From Rhodamnia argentea (Eukaryota; Streptophyta; Magnoliopsida; Myrtales; Myrtaceae), in assembly GCF_020921035.1 (NCBI RefSeq), contig NC_063151.1, forward strand, positions 24,620,934 to 24,684,933: DNA of 64,000 nt, read 5' to 3'. How positions within the stretch are numbered: the first letter of the stretch is position 1; each line of letters opens with the position of its first letter. The position numbers were made by a program, and so were the translations under genes. Positions 1-11,400 of this stretch are shown here, piece after piece. A model generated the notes under the pieces. That model did not search any database. It was not told where the DNA came from and was given only the letters and a program-made list of their open reading frames with translations.

Positions 1-186
1 TGCTGGCTTGTACTTGCTTAAAGTTTTACTCTTGTATGGCTATCTGTTACATCTTTAGGCGGAAACTTGTGTTGGAATTTTTCCGATCTGTTTACTTATC
101 GACGCATTCTGACTTTTTTTGCATCGATGAACTCAAATATGAAAGCAGGAAGTCCAGGGTTGGATTGATAACTCAGACCGCAAGCC
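1..186 (+). other. left flank / 5' leader of the small membrane protein gene
   Basis: No protein is recognisable here. A T-rich stretch ending in 'gaaagcag' near position 149 looks like an intron acceptor. The next gene may therefore have an intron in its 5' untranslated region, with the upstream exon outside the window. Confidence 0.35.
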
Positions 187-471
187 ATGGTTCTCGACAC
201 CGTACTATCATCTCCTCACCGGAGATCGCCATCGTTTAGGAAGCAATTTGGACGAGAAGAGCTGGGAAGCTGGTCGACCCTTGCACAGAGGCACCGCTTC
301 CTTTTGACAGCTCTTGCACTTCTTACTTTCCTTTGCACGGTCTATCTCTATTTCGCCATCACCTTGGGCGCAGCAGCAGCTGCTGGGTCGTGCTCTGGCC
401 TGACGGGTACCAAGAAGGCACTGTGTCAGGCGAAGGCTTCTATATCCAAGGGAAAGCTAAAGTTCCTCTAA
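187..471 (+). CDS. small plant-specific single-pass membrane protein, function unknown
   Basis: A 94-residue protein in one exon. The N-terminus is basic and serine-rich (MVLDTVLSSPHRRSPSFRK). A hydrophobic segment at about residues 37-62 (FLLTALALLTFLCTVYLYF and a following alanine run) should span a membrane once. The tail is lysine-rich and ends SKGKLKFL. I recall short plant proteins with the same start (MVLD..SSPHRRS) and the same GKLKFL end, annotated only as hypothetical or transmembrane proteins, so this is probably a conserved family and not a chance frame. The ATG at 187 is the only sensible start, since the family begins MVLD. Four alanines in a row, GAAAAAGSCSG, follow the membrane segment and may vary in length between species. 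The subcellular location cannot be read from the sequence. Confidence 0.72.
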   Translation: MVLDTVLSSPHRRSPSFRKQFGREELGSWSTLAQRHRFLLTALALLTFLCTVYLYFAITLGAAAAAGSCSGLTGTKKALCQAKASISKGKLKFL

Positions 472-944
472 CCTTCACAGCAGGATAAGACTCATTTATT
501 TCTACTCCCTGCTTCTGGTGTATCTGCAAAACTCCAATGGGTTGTAAGTTTAGATATATCTTTTGCTAGCGTCTATTTGATTTCATATTTCTTTCTCCGG
601 TGGAGGATATGTTGCATTGGAGGGGGGGCTAGTCTTGCAAAAATGTAAGCATTCTAACAAATAGTTAAGATTGTGAGGAACTTCATCTTGACAGTTGTCT
701 GTGTGAACTTTCTTTGATGAGTAGAATGATTATTTGCCTTCTTTTCGCCCGTCTCGGCTTTGCCCACATTTTCTACAGGTTGATCTGGTTCGAGGTACTG
801 TATTCGTGGCTGTTTTTATTTCATATGAATTATCCTTCTAGGTGTTGGTAAAATCTCGAGAGTCGACATGGGCCAAATGATTAAAAAGACAAGGAAGACC
901 TGCAGGGGCTTCCATATCAGACGTACTTATCGTTTTTGCTGTCG
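472..944. other. 3' flank of the small membrane protein gene, no coding signal
   Basis: AT-rich sequence directly after the stop codon, probably 3' untranslated region and spacer. No repeat or open frame worth reporting was seen. Confidence 0.4.
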
Positions 945-1265
945 TTAACGAGAAGACAATCCTCGTCTTCTTTGTAATGTGAACATGAGAGCTGTACTCG
1001 AACGTTCCCTCGTCTTTCTTGAAGCTTCCCTATTTTGTTCGACTGGGTTTTTCTCCGCGCAGTCATTAGACGAGCCGTCAGCTTTACATGTATTATGTCC
1101 CCATAGCCAGGATGTCTTTAGTAAGAGACTTGCACATACAAAAATTCCAGCTGCACCAACAGATATGATGGTTCCCCACGTAAGTCTCACGTAAATCTTC
1201 TCAAATTTAACGATCCCGATGCGTTCTGATTCACCATAATACAGTCGCAAAGATTTTCCTTTCAA
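945..1265 (-). other. unassigned open frame with one hydrophobic segment
   Basis: A 106-codon open frame lies between two convergent genes. It opens with TTG and not ATG, so it is not a complete gene. It contains one strongly hydrophobic stretch (TIISVGAAGIFVCASLLL) after a basic region, and then a charged tail rich in Lys, Arg and Glu. A possible intron acceptor ('aaactcag') lies just upstream, near 1270, so it could be the last exon of a small gene whose earlier exons I could not find. It may equally be a chance frame in the 3' region of the neighbouring minus-strand gene. Confidence 0.2.
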
Positions 1266-1623
1266 AGCTCTGAGTTTGATGCGGAAAACCCAGAGTCAGA
1301 CGCAATTTAACCGAGTCGCAGAGGAGCAGTGAGCCATCATTCCAAACAGTTCTGAGGAGCCTATGTGAAATAATTGAACCCCGACATATTGGTGCTTCGA
1401 CCACCTTTTCGAGTAGTTCGGGCTCAGAACAAGAACCTGTCCAGATACCAAGGAGCTTCACCACAATACACGGGAAAGGAAGATTATACTGCTAAAGCAT
1501 GTGTTGTTACTTTCTGGTTAAAGATGGAGTACAAAAACCGGATTTTCATTACTCCGACGCTCTCTCCTAGTCATGGATATTGATAGCCATTTCCATGAAA
1601 TCTGACAATGAGTTCATTGATGT

Positions 1624-4129
1624 CTAGATTACTTTTATTTCTTTGAGCCAAGCAGTATGTAGGGGGCAGGGATCAGGTTTCCCTTCTGCAATTGCCTTCT
1701 CCGACAGAGAGTAGAACCAACCATTACGCCATTTGAACTGTTGCAACAAATCAGCAGTTAGACACAGCGCATGTATTGATTCATGAACATTCATCAACTG
1801 AACCCTTGCTATTTACCTCTTTCACTGCTGTTGGGAAGTGTGCCACGGCTCGTGAGTAAGCACATAATCTGTCCTCCATGCATTCGTCAAATACTATGCC
1901 CTTTTCAGCTGCAGCAGCAGATGCAAGTTCTTTGATAAGGCTTTCTACCTGAAAGGCAAGTTCAAACTTGTCAACAGTTTGAAGTGATTCTCCATGGAAT
2001 GACCATTGGAAGTGACAAACTCACTTATGCCAGAATTATTGGAGATTCTAATTAGTCTCTTTTTCTAGGAAACTCGGCAACGTCAACATTATATTGCGAT
2101 GAAACCAGAAATCTCTTAAAACAATGACAGCAAAGGACTACCCATGCTGAAGACTCACATATTTGGCCTAACATCAGAGGTATACTCGTACACAAGGAGA
2201 GGAACAGGCCCCAAAAGAATGTGGAGTGCAGACATAGAGGAGATTAGGGATTCTGGAGTTTCAAAACACAGAGAAACTGAAGTGATTCCGACCCGAAATT
2301 GTGTATAATATGTCTAAAATTACTGAGCAAAAACAGTTCATATAGTCATCATATATGTAGACTATACTTCATAAAGATTTCACGTAACTCAAATCCAAAA
2401 GAACGAATGGGAAAAGGAGGAACTACATTCTCCTTCTTCTGATATCCCTATGAAATGTGATAAAATTAAACACAGTGAAGTTCAGAGCAGTTCAGAGCAG
2501 ATGAAATGAAAACAGCCTTACTTCGGAACGAAATTCCTTCTCCACAACACCTACAGTAGCACCGGGATGGCGAGCTCCAACAAGCATGAATGCTGAAATC
2601 CATATGAGCTTCTCTAACATCTGCTTCTGAAATGCTTCTTTGTCCAGGACCTGAGACGCCAATGAAAAAACTTTCGCCATTACAGGCTAATGGCGATCAA
2701 TGTATGGCAAAGAAGAATACGCATTGAGGGTTCCTCATGTAGTTGGCAGAATTTTATTTCATAAAATGCCAATAGAACTGAATTAGTTCAGATAAACCAG
2801 ATTTCCAAGTTTCTGAAAGTGGAAGAAAGAAACAAAAAGGTTATTCTGCCTGTACCTTGCAAGACAGACCTCCAGCTTGTAACCTTCCAGCAACTGCTGA
2901 AGCCCACTTCCCGTATGCAGCGGTCAGTCCTTCAGGATTCGTATCTGTCTTTCCATCAAGAGGCGGTTCTCCTAACTTTGACACCGCAAAGTACGCCAAT
3001 ACTTGGTCGGCATCACTTAAACCTTTGCTTTTAAGCCATGGCTCCAGCATCCCATTCTGGAAAAACACCAAATCTGCTAGATTGTCAGAATACATTCTCT
3101 TATGACCAAAAGCCTCTTTAGAAGAACTCTGAAAGCAACAATACGAGTTCAGGTAATACAAAAAGTTGACACTTTTATCTCCATGCAGACGGAAAATTTG
3201 AAGGTTTCTGATGATTGTTGCAGCAGTAAAGAAGGATACTTCCCAGTTCCCAAACAGAATGTGCATCGCAAGTTGAAACTCGACTAATACAGACTCGTAG
3301 AATTTCTGCGAGTCACCCAAAGAAATGCAGTAAAATCTGCCCTGCAAATTGGACTCACTAAAAGAATACCGAGCAGACCTGCAAAGTATCCTATCACTAT
3401 AGATCTAATTCTACTCCACAGGCCACTGTATCAGTATCCAGTCAATGAGGTTGAGCTGATTAAGTCAGTCAGCGAATGAAACGAGATATCTTTCGGAAGT
3501 AAATGATCGCCAACTAGTGTAAACAAGCTCACAAAACACATATCACCTAAATGGGACCAAAATGAAGCACTAAAGTCTAATGATTCAGAAGTCACAATGT
3601 CACGCCCATTCATCAACTATTCTGGGGACTTTTCTATGGATTCATCTCCAAGTAGCAAAATTGCCAATGACAACTCATTTCTTAGACATAACCGTTAAGC
3701 CCCTGAAATTCCAATCCAGAGAAATGACACGAACAGATGCTCAATCAAGACGATGTCGCGGTACGACATTTAGAAACCCTAACTAAAAATCCGAAGCGTA
3801 CCTCTCCAGCGCGAAGACGGGGTGGTGTCGAGGACGGCCTCGAGATCGTCGTTCCTGGTGCACACCAGAATCGGGCCCTCGAAATCGGAGGGCACGGGCT
3901 CCCCTCGCCTCACCAGCACGTCGCCCCCGCTCCCCATCTCCTGCAGCGCCCTCCCCACGCGGCCCCCACCGACGATCACGGCCGGGACCACCTTCGTCGC
4001 GGCGGCGGAGGACATGGCGGTGACGGTTGGGGACGCCCGGAGCTTCGAGGCGATTCTGGCTGAGGTGGCTCTGGAGAGACGCGTCCAACTGGATGAGGAA
4101 GAGAGTGTGGGCGTGAGCGCGCCGGCCAT
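1624..4129 (-). CDS. ketopantoate reductase-like Rossmann-fold protein, probably plastid-targeted
   Basis: Five exons on the minus strand: 4129-3802, 3073-2856, 2650-2522, 1948-1817 and 1737-1624. All have GT-AG borders, the phases agree, and the product is 306 residues. Residues 1-42 are rich in Ser, Ala, Thr and Arg with few acidic residues, like a chloroplast transit peptide. The dinucleotide-binding turn follows at about residue 53 (VIVGGGRVGRAL). A later motif, DLVFFQNGMLEPWL, sits where NAD(P) dehydrogenases of the ApbA/PanE type carry a glycine-containing loop. The C-terminal half is helical (EKLIWISAFMLVGARH), as in ketopantoate reductase. The family is known to me mainly as 'uncharacterised' in plants and algae, so the substrate is not assigned. 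A second in-frame ATG (MSSAAATKVV) could start a non-targeted form. Confidence 0.78.
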
Positions 4130-5924
4130 GGATGAGACTAAGAGGAAGGTGAGAGAGAGAGAGAGAGTGGGCCGGAGCGGTGGTTGGGTTCATGGTCGAT
4201 TCGGGCTGTGTGCTTGGGAAGAAGTTGGGAATTGGGATCACGCACGGAGCCAAGAGGACGAGTGTCGTTAGCCACTCATTTTCTTGTAGCACCTCTCACT
4301 CATTTTATCATCTTCTTTTTATTTTTATTTTTTATTTTTTATTTTCTATTTTTGCATTTTATTCCCCCTTATTTTTTAATTTTTCTCCAATTAATGTCAA
4401 GTAAAATTTTATTTCCTTCTCCAGCTAAGGATGTCTAGATACAGAAAAGAAAAAAAAAATAAGGGACCGAAACAACAAATTCTTGCACTCCAATTCGAAT
4501 TATTCTATGCTTATGTATTCTGATTTGATTCGGAAAAAGTCTTTTAACCTCTTTCGTTGCATTAAACTGTCGAGTTTGACAAAATAAGAATCCGTGGCAC
4601 TTTTTAATCTGTCGAGACTTATATGCGCCAAAGGGCTTTTTTTCGACAAAGTGAGAAATATATGAATCATTTTGAACGATGAAACGAACCTATTGAGACA
4701 AATGATGTCTACTTTTCTGATTATATATAAGTAACAAACTCATTCGCATTATGTTCGCATTGGGAAAATCAATAAAAAAAAATGGCCCTAGAATGCCCGT
4801 CACCTGTTTTGAAAATTACAAGGATTGTAACAAATCAAATGAGAGGATGAGGGTCGGACCTAAGTAAGTCCTTCAATTACTTCGTATGAGGTTTCATTCG
4901 GACCTCGAGATCCCTCAAATATAAAAGTAAGAAGAGGGTATTCCCCGCCAATAAGAAAATAAAAGATATGTTCGGCAACAAGGGAGATGGCGGTGAGGAA
5001 GGTAAACCCCACATTGGCTTTGGTTGGTTACCGCTAAATAAGGTTGTATAGTAGCGTTTCGCGCCCGAAATGCGTCATCAAAACTTTGGCTCTTACATGG
5101 TCGACTTGTACTTTGCACAGTGTCTTCAAAGTTCAAACCGACTTGTCGGCAGTGTATCCCCCGATTTAAAGATACTGTACGAATTTGAAATTTACAATCA
5201 TCTACCAAATAATAATATTAATATTAAATCCATCTTGTCCATGCATATGCTTTCGTGAAGGACCTTCGGTCCAGATTCTCTCACTAAATTGCTCCATCTT
5301 GTCGTTATTACCTGATAACTTTCTCTGCAGTTTTTCTAAGTTGCTCCATCTTTGATAAAGAGATTGAAAATTCACAATGTTAGTATACAAATTGAACAGC
5401 GCCTTTACTTAATATTTTAAACTTTTAGAACGTAAAATCTCACATGGTATCAAAGCAAAAGACTCTGAGTTTGAATTTTAGGCAAAAAAACATAATATTT
5501 AGTTGTGGTCCCATAAAATCTCACTCACATTTTTATTGTGAGTAGTCGAACATCGAGACACGAACCAACCATTTCCGTCTCATTTTCAAGTTTAATCACC
5601 AAACAAGAGAATTTTGTACATGAAGATTTTCATGAAATAAAAACAGTCTTTATAGTAATTACAAACTTATCATGTCATAAAAGGGTTCAAATTTAGGACA
5701 CATATACATTTTTTTTTTCTTTTGTCGATGTTCGCCAGGTATGCAAGGTCCTAAATTAAATCGAGGAGGTATACGATAAATCCATATACGTGGGCCAAGT
5801 CTCCAAAGGAATTTTCAAGCGGTGACGATGCAAGAGTCGGTCGCGCTTATGCGTTGCTCAACAATTTGTCTTCCAAACCATGTGGGACGAGGGACACCAA
5901 GATACAATTGCAAATTCATGTTAG
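4130..5924. other. promoter region, then AT-rich spacer with an LTR-type primer-binding remnant
   Basis: A GA tract (4150-4168) and T-rich sequence lie just upstream of the reductase-like gene. The rest has no coding signal. At 5445-5456 the sequence TGGTATCAAAGC follows a segment ending in 'ctcaca'. This resembles the tRNA-Met primer-binding site that follows the left long terminal repeat of many plant retrotransposons. It is probably an old LTR fossil; I could not define its ends. Confidence 0.35.
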
Positions 5925-5933
5925 CTAGAAAGG

Positions 5934-7598
5934 GGTAATTGTCTAAAAAAGTCCTAAATCTATTGTACGACGGTCAATTCAGTTTTAAACCTTTCAATTC
6001 AGCCAATCTTCCAAATGATACGTTTATGACTAAATTAGCAAAATATCAAAAGATTTATGAATAAATTGACACAATTGAAAACTTTAGACTAAATTGATAA
6101 ATTGTCAAAAGGTTTAGGATTAAATTAGCACAATTAAAAAGGTTTATGGCTGAATTTGTTAGAAGCGTACAACAGAAGTTCAATACCTTTGTCCGGGGAG
6201 ATCACCAAGAGGAAGCACAAGTCCGAGTTTGTTAACACATCTAGTTTGACTCACATTCACTCAAAAGCTTAAGCCAATGAGTTATGGGCAACTAAGATAT
6301 ATTAACCGCTTCACACCACATTAATTATCCAATGTGGAACTTCTATAACACAATTCACACGTACATCCTAATTATCTTCCCCTTACGTGTGAACTTCAAT
6401 GTTAGGTTTGATCCTCCTTAATACTAGTATCCTTCTGCACCAACTTATTTCAACTATATGGGGGAAGGCTAGCTTGGCGTGGTTTGCCGGGCGCCGCACG
6501 AGCTAATTCTGCAACCAAGATCTATCGGTCCATGACAAAGGGTATCGGAGCAGAATTCCTCCAAGAAGTGAGTGATTCGGGGAAATCCTGTGGTCTTCTC
6601 GGTCCTTTGAAGGCGGAGAGTGCTCGCCGAGGCCAAGAGGAGCTCGGACAAGGTGCGACTCTCATCTAGCTTCTAGGATGTTAATGGGGGCATAGGAAGG
6701 AACCGAATTACTCACTGAAATGGGATAACGTTCCTAGATCAATTTAGCAAATCTCAAGATAGGTTTGCTACCACGTTTCATCAAGGGGGAACTTCCATTG
6801 GTCCGTTGAGGTCAGGAGAAGCCTAGTAGGTGAAAGAAGGTGTTGTTGAGGGTGTAAAGTTGGTGAGGGGTGCCATACTTGTCAAGGGGGTACAAGTAAC
6901 TAGAGATTCGCGAACAACTTTGATCGGGGGAAGCTGTCGGTGGGGTGTTGTTGTTATGTTGGGCGAGCGTTTGCCATTCATGTAAGTCCTGTAAAAGTAG
7001 TAGTGACGATTGAAGGACGCAGGAGAGCGACAAAACAACCCGCAACGAGGGCATTTGCGGATTGAGTGGGGGAGAATGACATGAGCCGGTTGTTTCGTGT
7101 CCTAGGTGGGCAAGTTCTCCCGTACTAGGGTCCCCTTATAGGTGGAGCTTGGGATATCATCATGGGGAGTGAGCGTTGTAGAGGGGAATAGACAACTAGG
7201 TTCCTGGGAGAAGTGCCAGGACGTATTTGTACTAGGAGTTCTAGGTTAGATAAAATATACCCTTAGGAGCTCTGAAGGCGGGGTTAGCCTCCCGTGTACA
7301 AACCGATTGGAAGCTGGTGCCGTTCTCTTGATGAGGCCATGGCGAGCCGAAACTAGTTGTAGTGCTTAATGTAGTTTACTACCGCTCGATACGAAGGATA
7401 TCCAAGCTAAGTTAGGTGTGATATAATCTAATACGGGAAAGTTATTCGCTTAAGTGTTCTATGGAACAACCATATGGGGGAAGGTCGGCTTGGCGTGGCT
7501 TGCTAGATGCCGCATGGGGCTAATTTCATGATCGAGATCCATCGGCCCGTGACAGAATTGGTCGCCGTATAATAGATTTAGAACTTTTTAGACAATTT
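5934..7598. mobile_element. non-autonomous Mutator-like inverted-repeat element, interrupted by an LTR fossil
   Basis: The left end (ggtaattgtctaaaaaagtc) and the right end (gactttttagacaattt-type when read in reverse) are inverted copies of about 35 bp. Flanking 9-mers ctagaaagg (5925-5933) and ctagaaggg (7599-7607) differ at one base, as expected for a Mutator-type 9-bp target duplication. The body repeats the phrase 'aggtttaggactaaattg...caattaaaa' several times and has no coding capacity. The copy at 27638-28004 has the same architecture and no insertion. The original element was about 270 bp; the rest is the nested element at 6157-7554. Confidence 0.65.
6157..7554 (+). mobile_element. 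non-autonomous LTR retroelement fossil nested in the Mutator-like element
   Basis: The insertion begins TGTTAGAAGC, ends CCGTGACA and is flanked by the 5-bp duplication GAATT (6152-6156 and 7555-7559). These are the hallmarks of LTR-element integration. The left LTR runs from 6157 to about 6537. It is followed by GGTATCGGAGC (6541-6551), a match to the usual tRNA-Met primer-binding site. The right end repeats the last 80-90 bases of the left LTR ('atatgggggaaggc...' to 'ccatgaca'). No gag or pol sequence is recognisable inside, so it is a TRIM or LARD-like fossil. The two LTR ends have visibly diverged, so it is not young. Confidence 0.7.
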
Positions 7599-8478
7599 CT
7601 AGAAGGGTTTGGACGAAAATTTGTCGGATTTACCAAACTTTCTCTAATACTTTCTTCTCCTGGTGCTCCCAATTCCCAAAACACTAAGCAAAGAGAACAT
7701 CAAAGGCTTGTGAGCCGTGACTGATCTCCATACATTCTATAATCCTTACAAGACCCCCAAAAGGAGATCATGATGAATCCCTACTCTCCAATGTAATAGA
7801 CTTACATGTCCCATCTCCATCGTTGGATTACAAATCACAACTCACATCCCCCCGCATTTAATTGGGATTATTCATTTGGAATTCTTGTGAAATTGTCCAA
7901 GTACATTCGCCTCTCTTGAAAAGGACGTGGTCATTATCTTATCCCATGATGTCTACGGCCACGGCTGATGATTCATTTACTTCCTAATTAAATATCTTAT
8001 CTTCCTTATATCGTGTCTTTGTAATATTACCATAAACTACAACAAGATAATTGCATGCCACCTGACCCCGGATTGATACGTCCAACATTATATCTTTGTC
8101 TATTGTGGGACGAAAGGACGTAAGATTGGAGCCACACACACACAAAAAAAAAAAAAAATAAGAAATTTAGTCTAATGATAGTAAAACGTAAATAAATAAC
8201 TAGCAAAAGAATATCCCCACCATTTACACGTAATTAAAAAGAAAATAAGCAATAATAGTGATAATTTAAGAAGGAAAAGAAAAAAAAAAATCTCGATTGT
8301 CTCTTTACTCTTACCGATTCTCATCGCCGTCTTCCTTCGCGTCCCTATCCTCAACTCCATATTCACGTATGGCCCTATTTGACGTGCATGCTGGTAAGGC
8401 TGAGGTTATTGTTTCCTAACGATAGTTGCCCGAAATTTTTCTCGACCCTAATTAATCTCCGTAATGACTGCTGCCAAG
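7599..8478. other. AT-rich spacer and 3' flank of the WRI4-like gene
   Basis: No open frame with protein character and no repeat ends were found. Short poly-A and poly-T tracts occur at 8141-8158 and 8281-8291. The last few hundred bases are presumably the 3' untranslated region of the minus-strand transcription factor. Confidence 0.4.
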
Positions 8479-11400
8479 CTAAACGTCGAGCTCGCAGTGG
8501 AAAATAGGGGAAGCGAACGAGTTCAGATCGCCGAAGATGCCGTCGTCCCCGAACCCGCCCGCGTCGTGGCAGTCGAAGTAGGTCTGTATGTCGTCCGGGA
8601 AGATCCGGCGGGGCGCCTCGGACTCCGAGGAGGACGTGGTCGACCCGGGGTCCTCCGCCGAGCTCGTCCTCCCCAGCATGTCCTTGAACTTGGACGATTG
8701 CAGCAGGAGGCTCAGCGCCGAGGAGGCCGGGCCGCCTCGGTGGGGGGAGGGCCCCGCCACGTCCCCGCTGCCCGCCTCGCCCCCACTGGGGCTCCGCCGG
8801 GAGTAGCTTGGGTCGGTGCCGGAGTCGTTCGGGGCGCCGGGCCTGAGCCACTTGACGTAACGGCTGAGGTCAAAGTTGGTGACCGCGTTGAGCCCCCGGT
8901 ACTCGATGGCAGCCATGTCATATGCTGTGGCCGCTTCCTCTTGGGTAGCTGAAAAAGATGGGTTAGTGACAACGGTGGTCTCGACAAGTACGGTATCGAT
9001 TGTGACGTCATAAATCAGGAGAATTTAATATCGCATGAAGATGTTGGTAGGGAGTTGGAAGGAAGATCATGTCATAGTCTTTTCGGTGCAAAGGTTTGAA
9101 AAAACAGAGTAAATAGCTGAAAGAAGCGGTTGAAGAGTTTGGTGATCTAACACCTCAACCGACGCGATTGATTGCCGATTTCGAGAACTCTCGCAATCCA
9201 CCTCCAACGTCTATGTCGGCCGAGCTCCAAAGTCATCCATCGAAAGGCGAATTAAAAATGCAAGATCATATTCGCAATTGTTACTGTTTACACTATCGCT
9301 AGAGAAAACGTGCTCCGCTATGCCCCGTTTAAAAAACGCAGACGCTACGAGATCGAGCTATTTCTGTACATTTCATATCCGGCATCATCGATACTCCGAT
9401 AGCCTAAATCGACGGCGAAAATCGAGGGACGTGTGGAAAAAGAAAAGTCTCGTGACTTGGGTACTCGACATTTAGGCCGGTTTGACTTGTCATTATATTC
9501 TAAAGCCCACTCTCCTATGTAGTTCGTCAATTTTGGAGATGCGTGGAAGATTAAGAAACAAAAGCTTCTGCTTTTATTCGTCCACTAGCATCTAAAATTG
9601 AAAAGAGGAAAAAAAAAAAAAAACAATAGAGTCGCTCAAGGAATTGAGAAACTTAATGTCTAACTAAAGGGAGGAAAGACACATCTAGGGTTAGTGGGTG
9701 AATGCCAAGATTAAGGACCTAACATTGACCAACTCCATAACCATGCAAAACCCTCTAGAATCCTTTATTTTAACGAGGGGAGTTGGTTTCCGATCGGTCT
9801 TAAATCTATCATACGAATATCAATTCATCCACGAACTTTTTAAATTTGTCAATTTAATCCTAAACCTTTACACGAAATTTTAATATATTCAATGTAGCCC
9901 TTTCGGTCGGTTTGGCAATGTTGCCGCTTAGGATGGCCGGCGATAACCGAACCACCATGCAACGACTTTCGGTGAAAATTGATCGGGAGGACTATATCGA
10001 AATTTCGCGCGAAGGTTCAGGGGTAAATTTGAAAGAATTGAAAAGTTAATGACTAAATTGATGTTCGTATAATGGACTTGGGATTCGTCTGGTCAATTTT
10101 CCCATCGAAATTACTTCTATCTTCAAAACAAAAGCATGGACTGAATCAATTAATGCAAATCCATCTCTAACATTGGGGGAAAATTAAAATGTATTTGCGC
10201 AAGTAAAATAAGCAAGAAAATTTACCATAAGTCCCGAGATATAGATACTTGTTGCCAAACACTCTCCCAATTCGAGCCTCCCATCTACCATTGTGGTGGT
10301 GCCTGTGTAAACATGTGCAATTATATCCATCATGTTGGCCCAAAAAAATGAAAAAAAAAAAAAACTTAGCATCGTGCATTGTAGGCCGTCGATATCCAAC
10401 CACATCGTCGGACTACCCCACTGTTCCCTCCAACACGATGCACAACTGTCAGCTAAACTCATTAACGTTCACCCCCAAAGAAACTTGTGGATGTTAGAAG
10501 TCAACCTCTCATTAAAAGAATATAGCTGTTGACTTTTGCTAGGAGGGACACAAAGCCACACTATTAAATGCCGTGCTAATTATTTTACTTTATTTTTTTC
10601 AATTGTTATTTTTATTATCGTTATTGTTTTTGTGTGTGACATATTTTCAAACATAGTTATGTGTCCGCAAAAAATCATGTCTTTTCTCCTGGATGCGACA
10701 TATGGCTAACTTATGTAACGTGAAACCTACGACATGAGAATTTTTGTATCACCCTTAATTCCACCGTCGTGTCGGTTTCTAATCCGATAAGAGGGCGATC
10801 TCTTGTAACTTACCTTGCAACTCCTCTGTACTTCGAGACTCCACGGGAAAATCCGCTGCTCTTTCTGAAAAAAGAGAAAAAGAAAACGAAAATCAGGGTC
10901 CGTGGAATCGGAAAAGATTAGTTAACAATCTACGGCCGAAAACGAGAAAAAGAGAGCAAAAATTGAAATGGAAAAAAGGGGAAAAAATCTTGATCTAAGC
11001 ATGCCTTCTCAAGGATCCAATGTACTCTTCCTTCGATTGGCCTTCCATTTCCTTCAGCTCCTCTTCATATGCAGACAACTGTACATGAAAATGCGAACAC
11101 CCGTAAATTTACTGATCCAAAGAGTAAACAGGACGAGGCTGTATTCATTTGTTAGTTTACTGGGAGAATTTACCGGAAAATTAAGGACGGTTTCTGGTCC
11201 CCAGTACTTCAATGCGGCCAAGTCATACGCATGTGCTGCGGCTCCTTCATCGTCGTAAGCCCCTGGAGAATCACCATTTTATCCCAACATATAACTAAGA
11301 TTGCGGAGATAATATTTGCGAGAAAAATTAAAGAAAATTGACAAATTCCATTCATTTTTTTCCTTAACCATCTGACTTTTGCTTTGTCTCTTTACAGTGC

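Noticed and set aside
3783-4292. 169-codon minus-strand and 149-codon plus-strand frames over the first reductase exon
   Set aside because: They overlap the exon that splices in phase with four others; the alternative frames have no domain.
8464-8952. 162-codon plus-strand frame over the last WRI4 exon
   Set aside because: It is the reverse of the Ser/Gly-rich C-terminal exon; the minus-strand gene explains the open frame.
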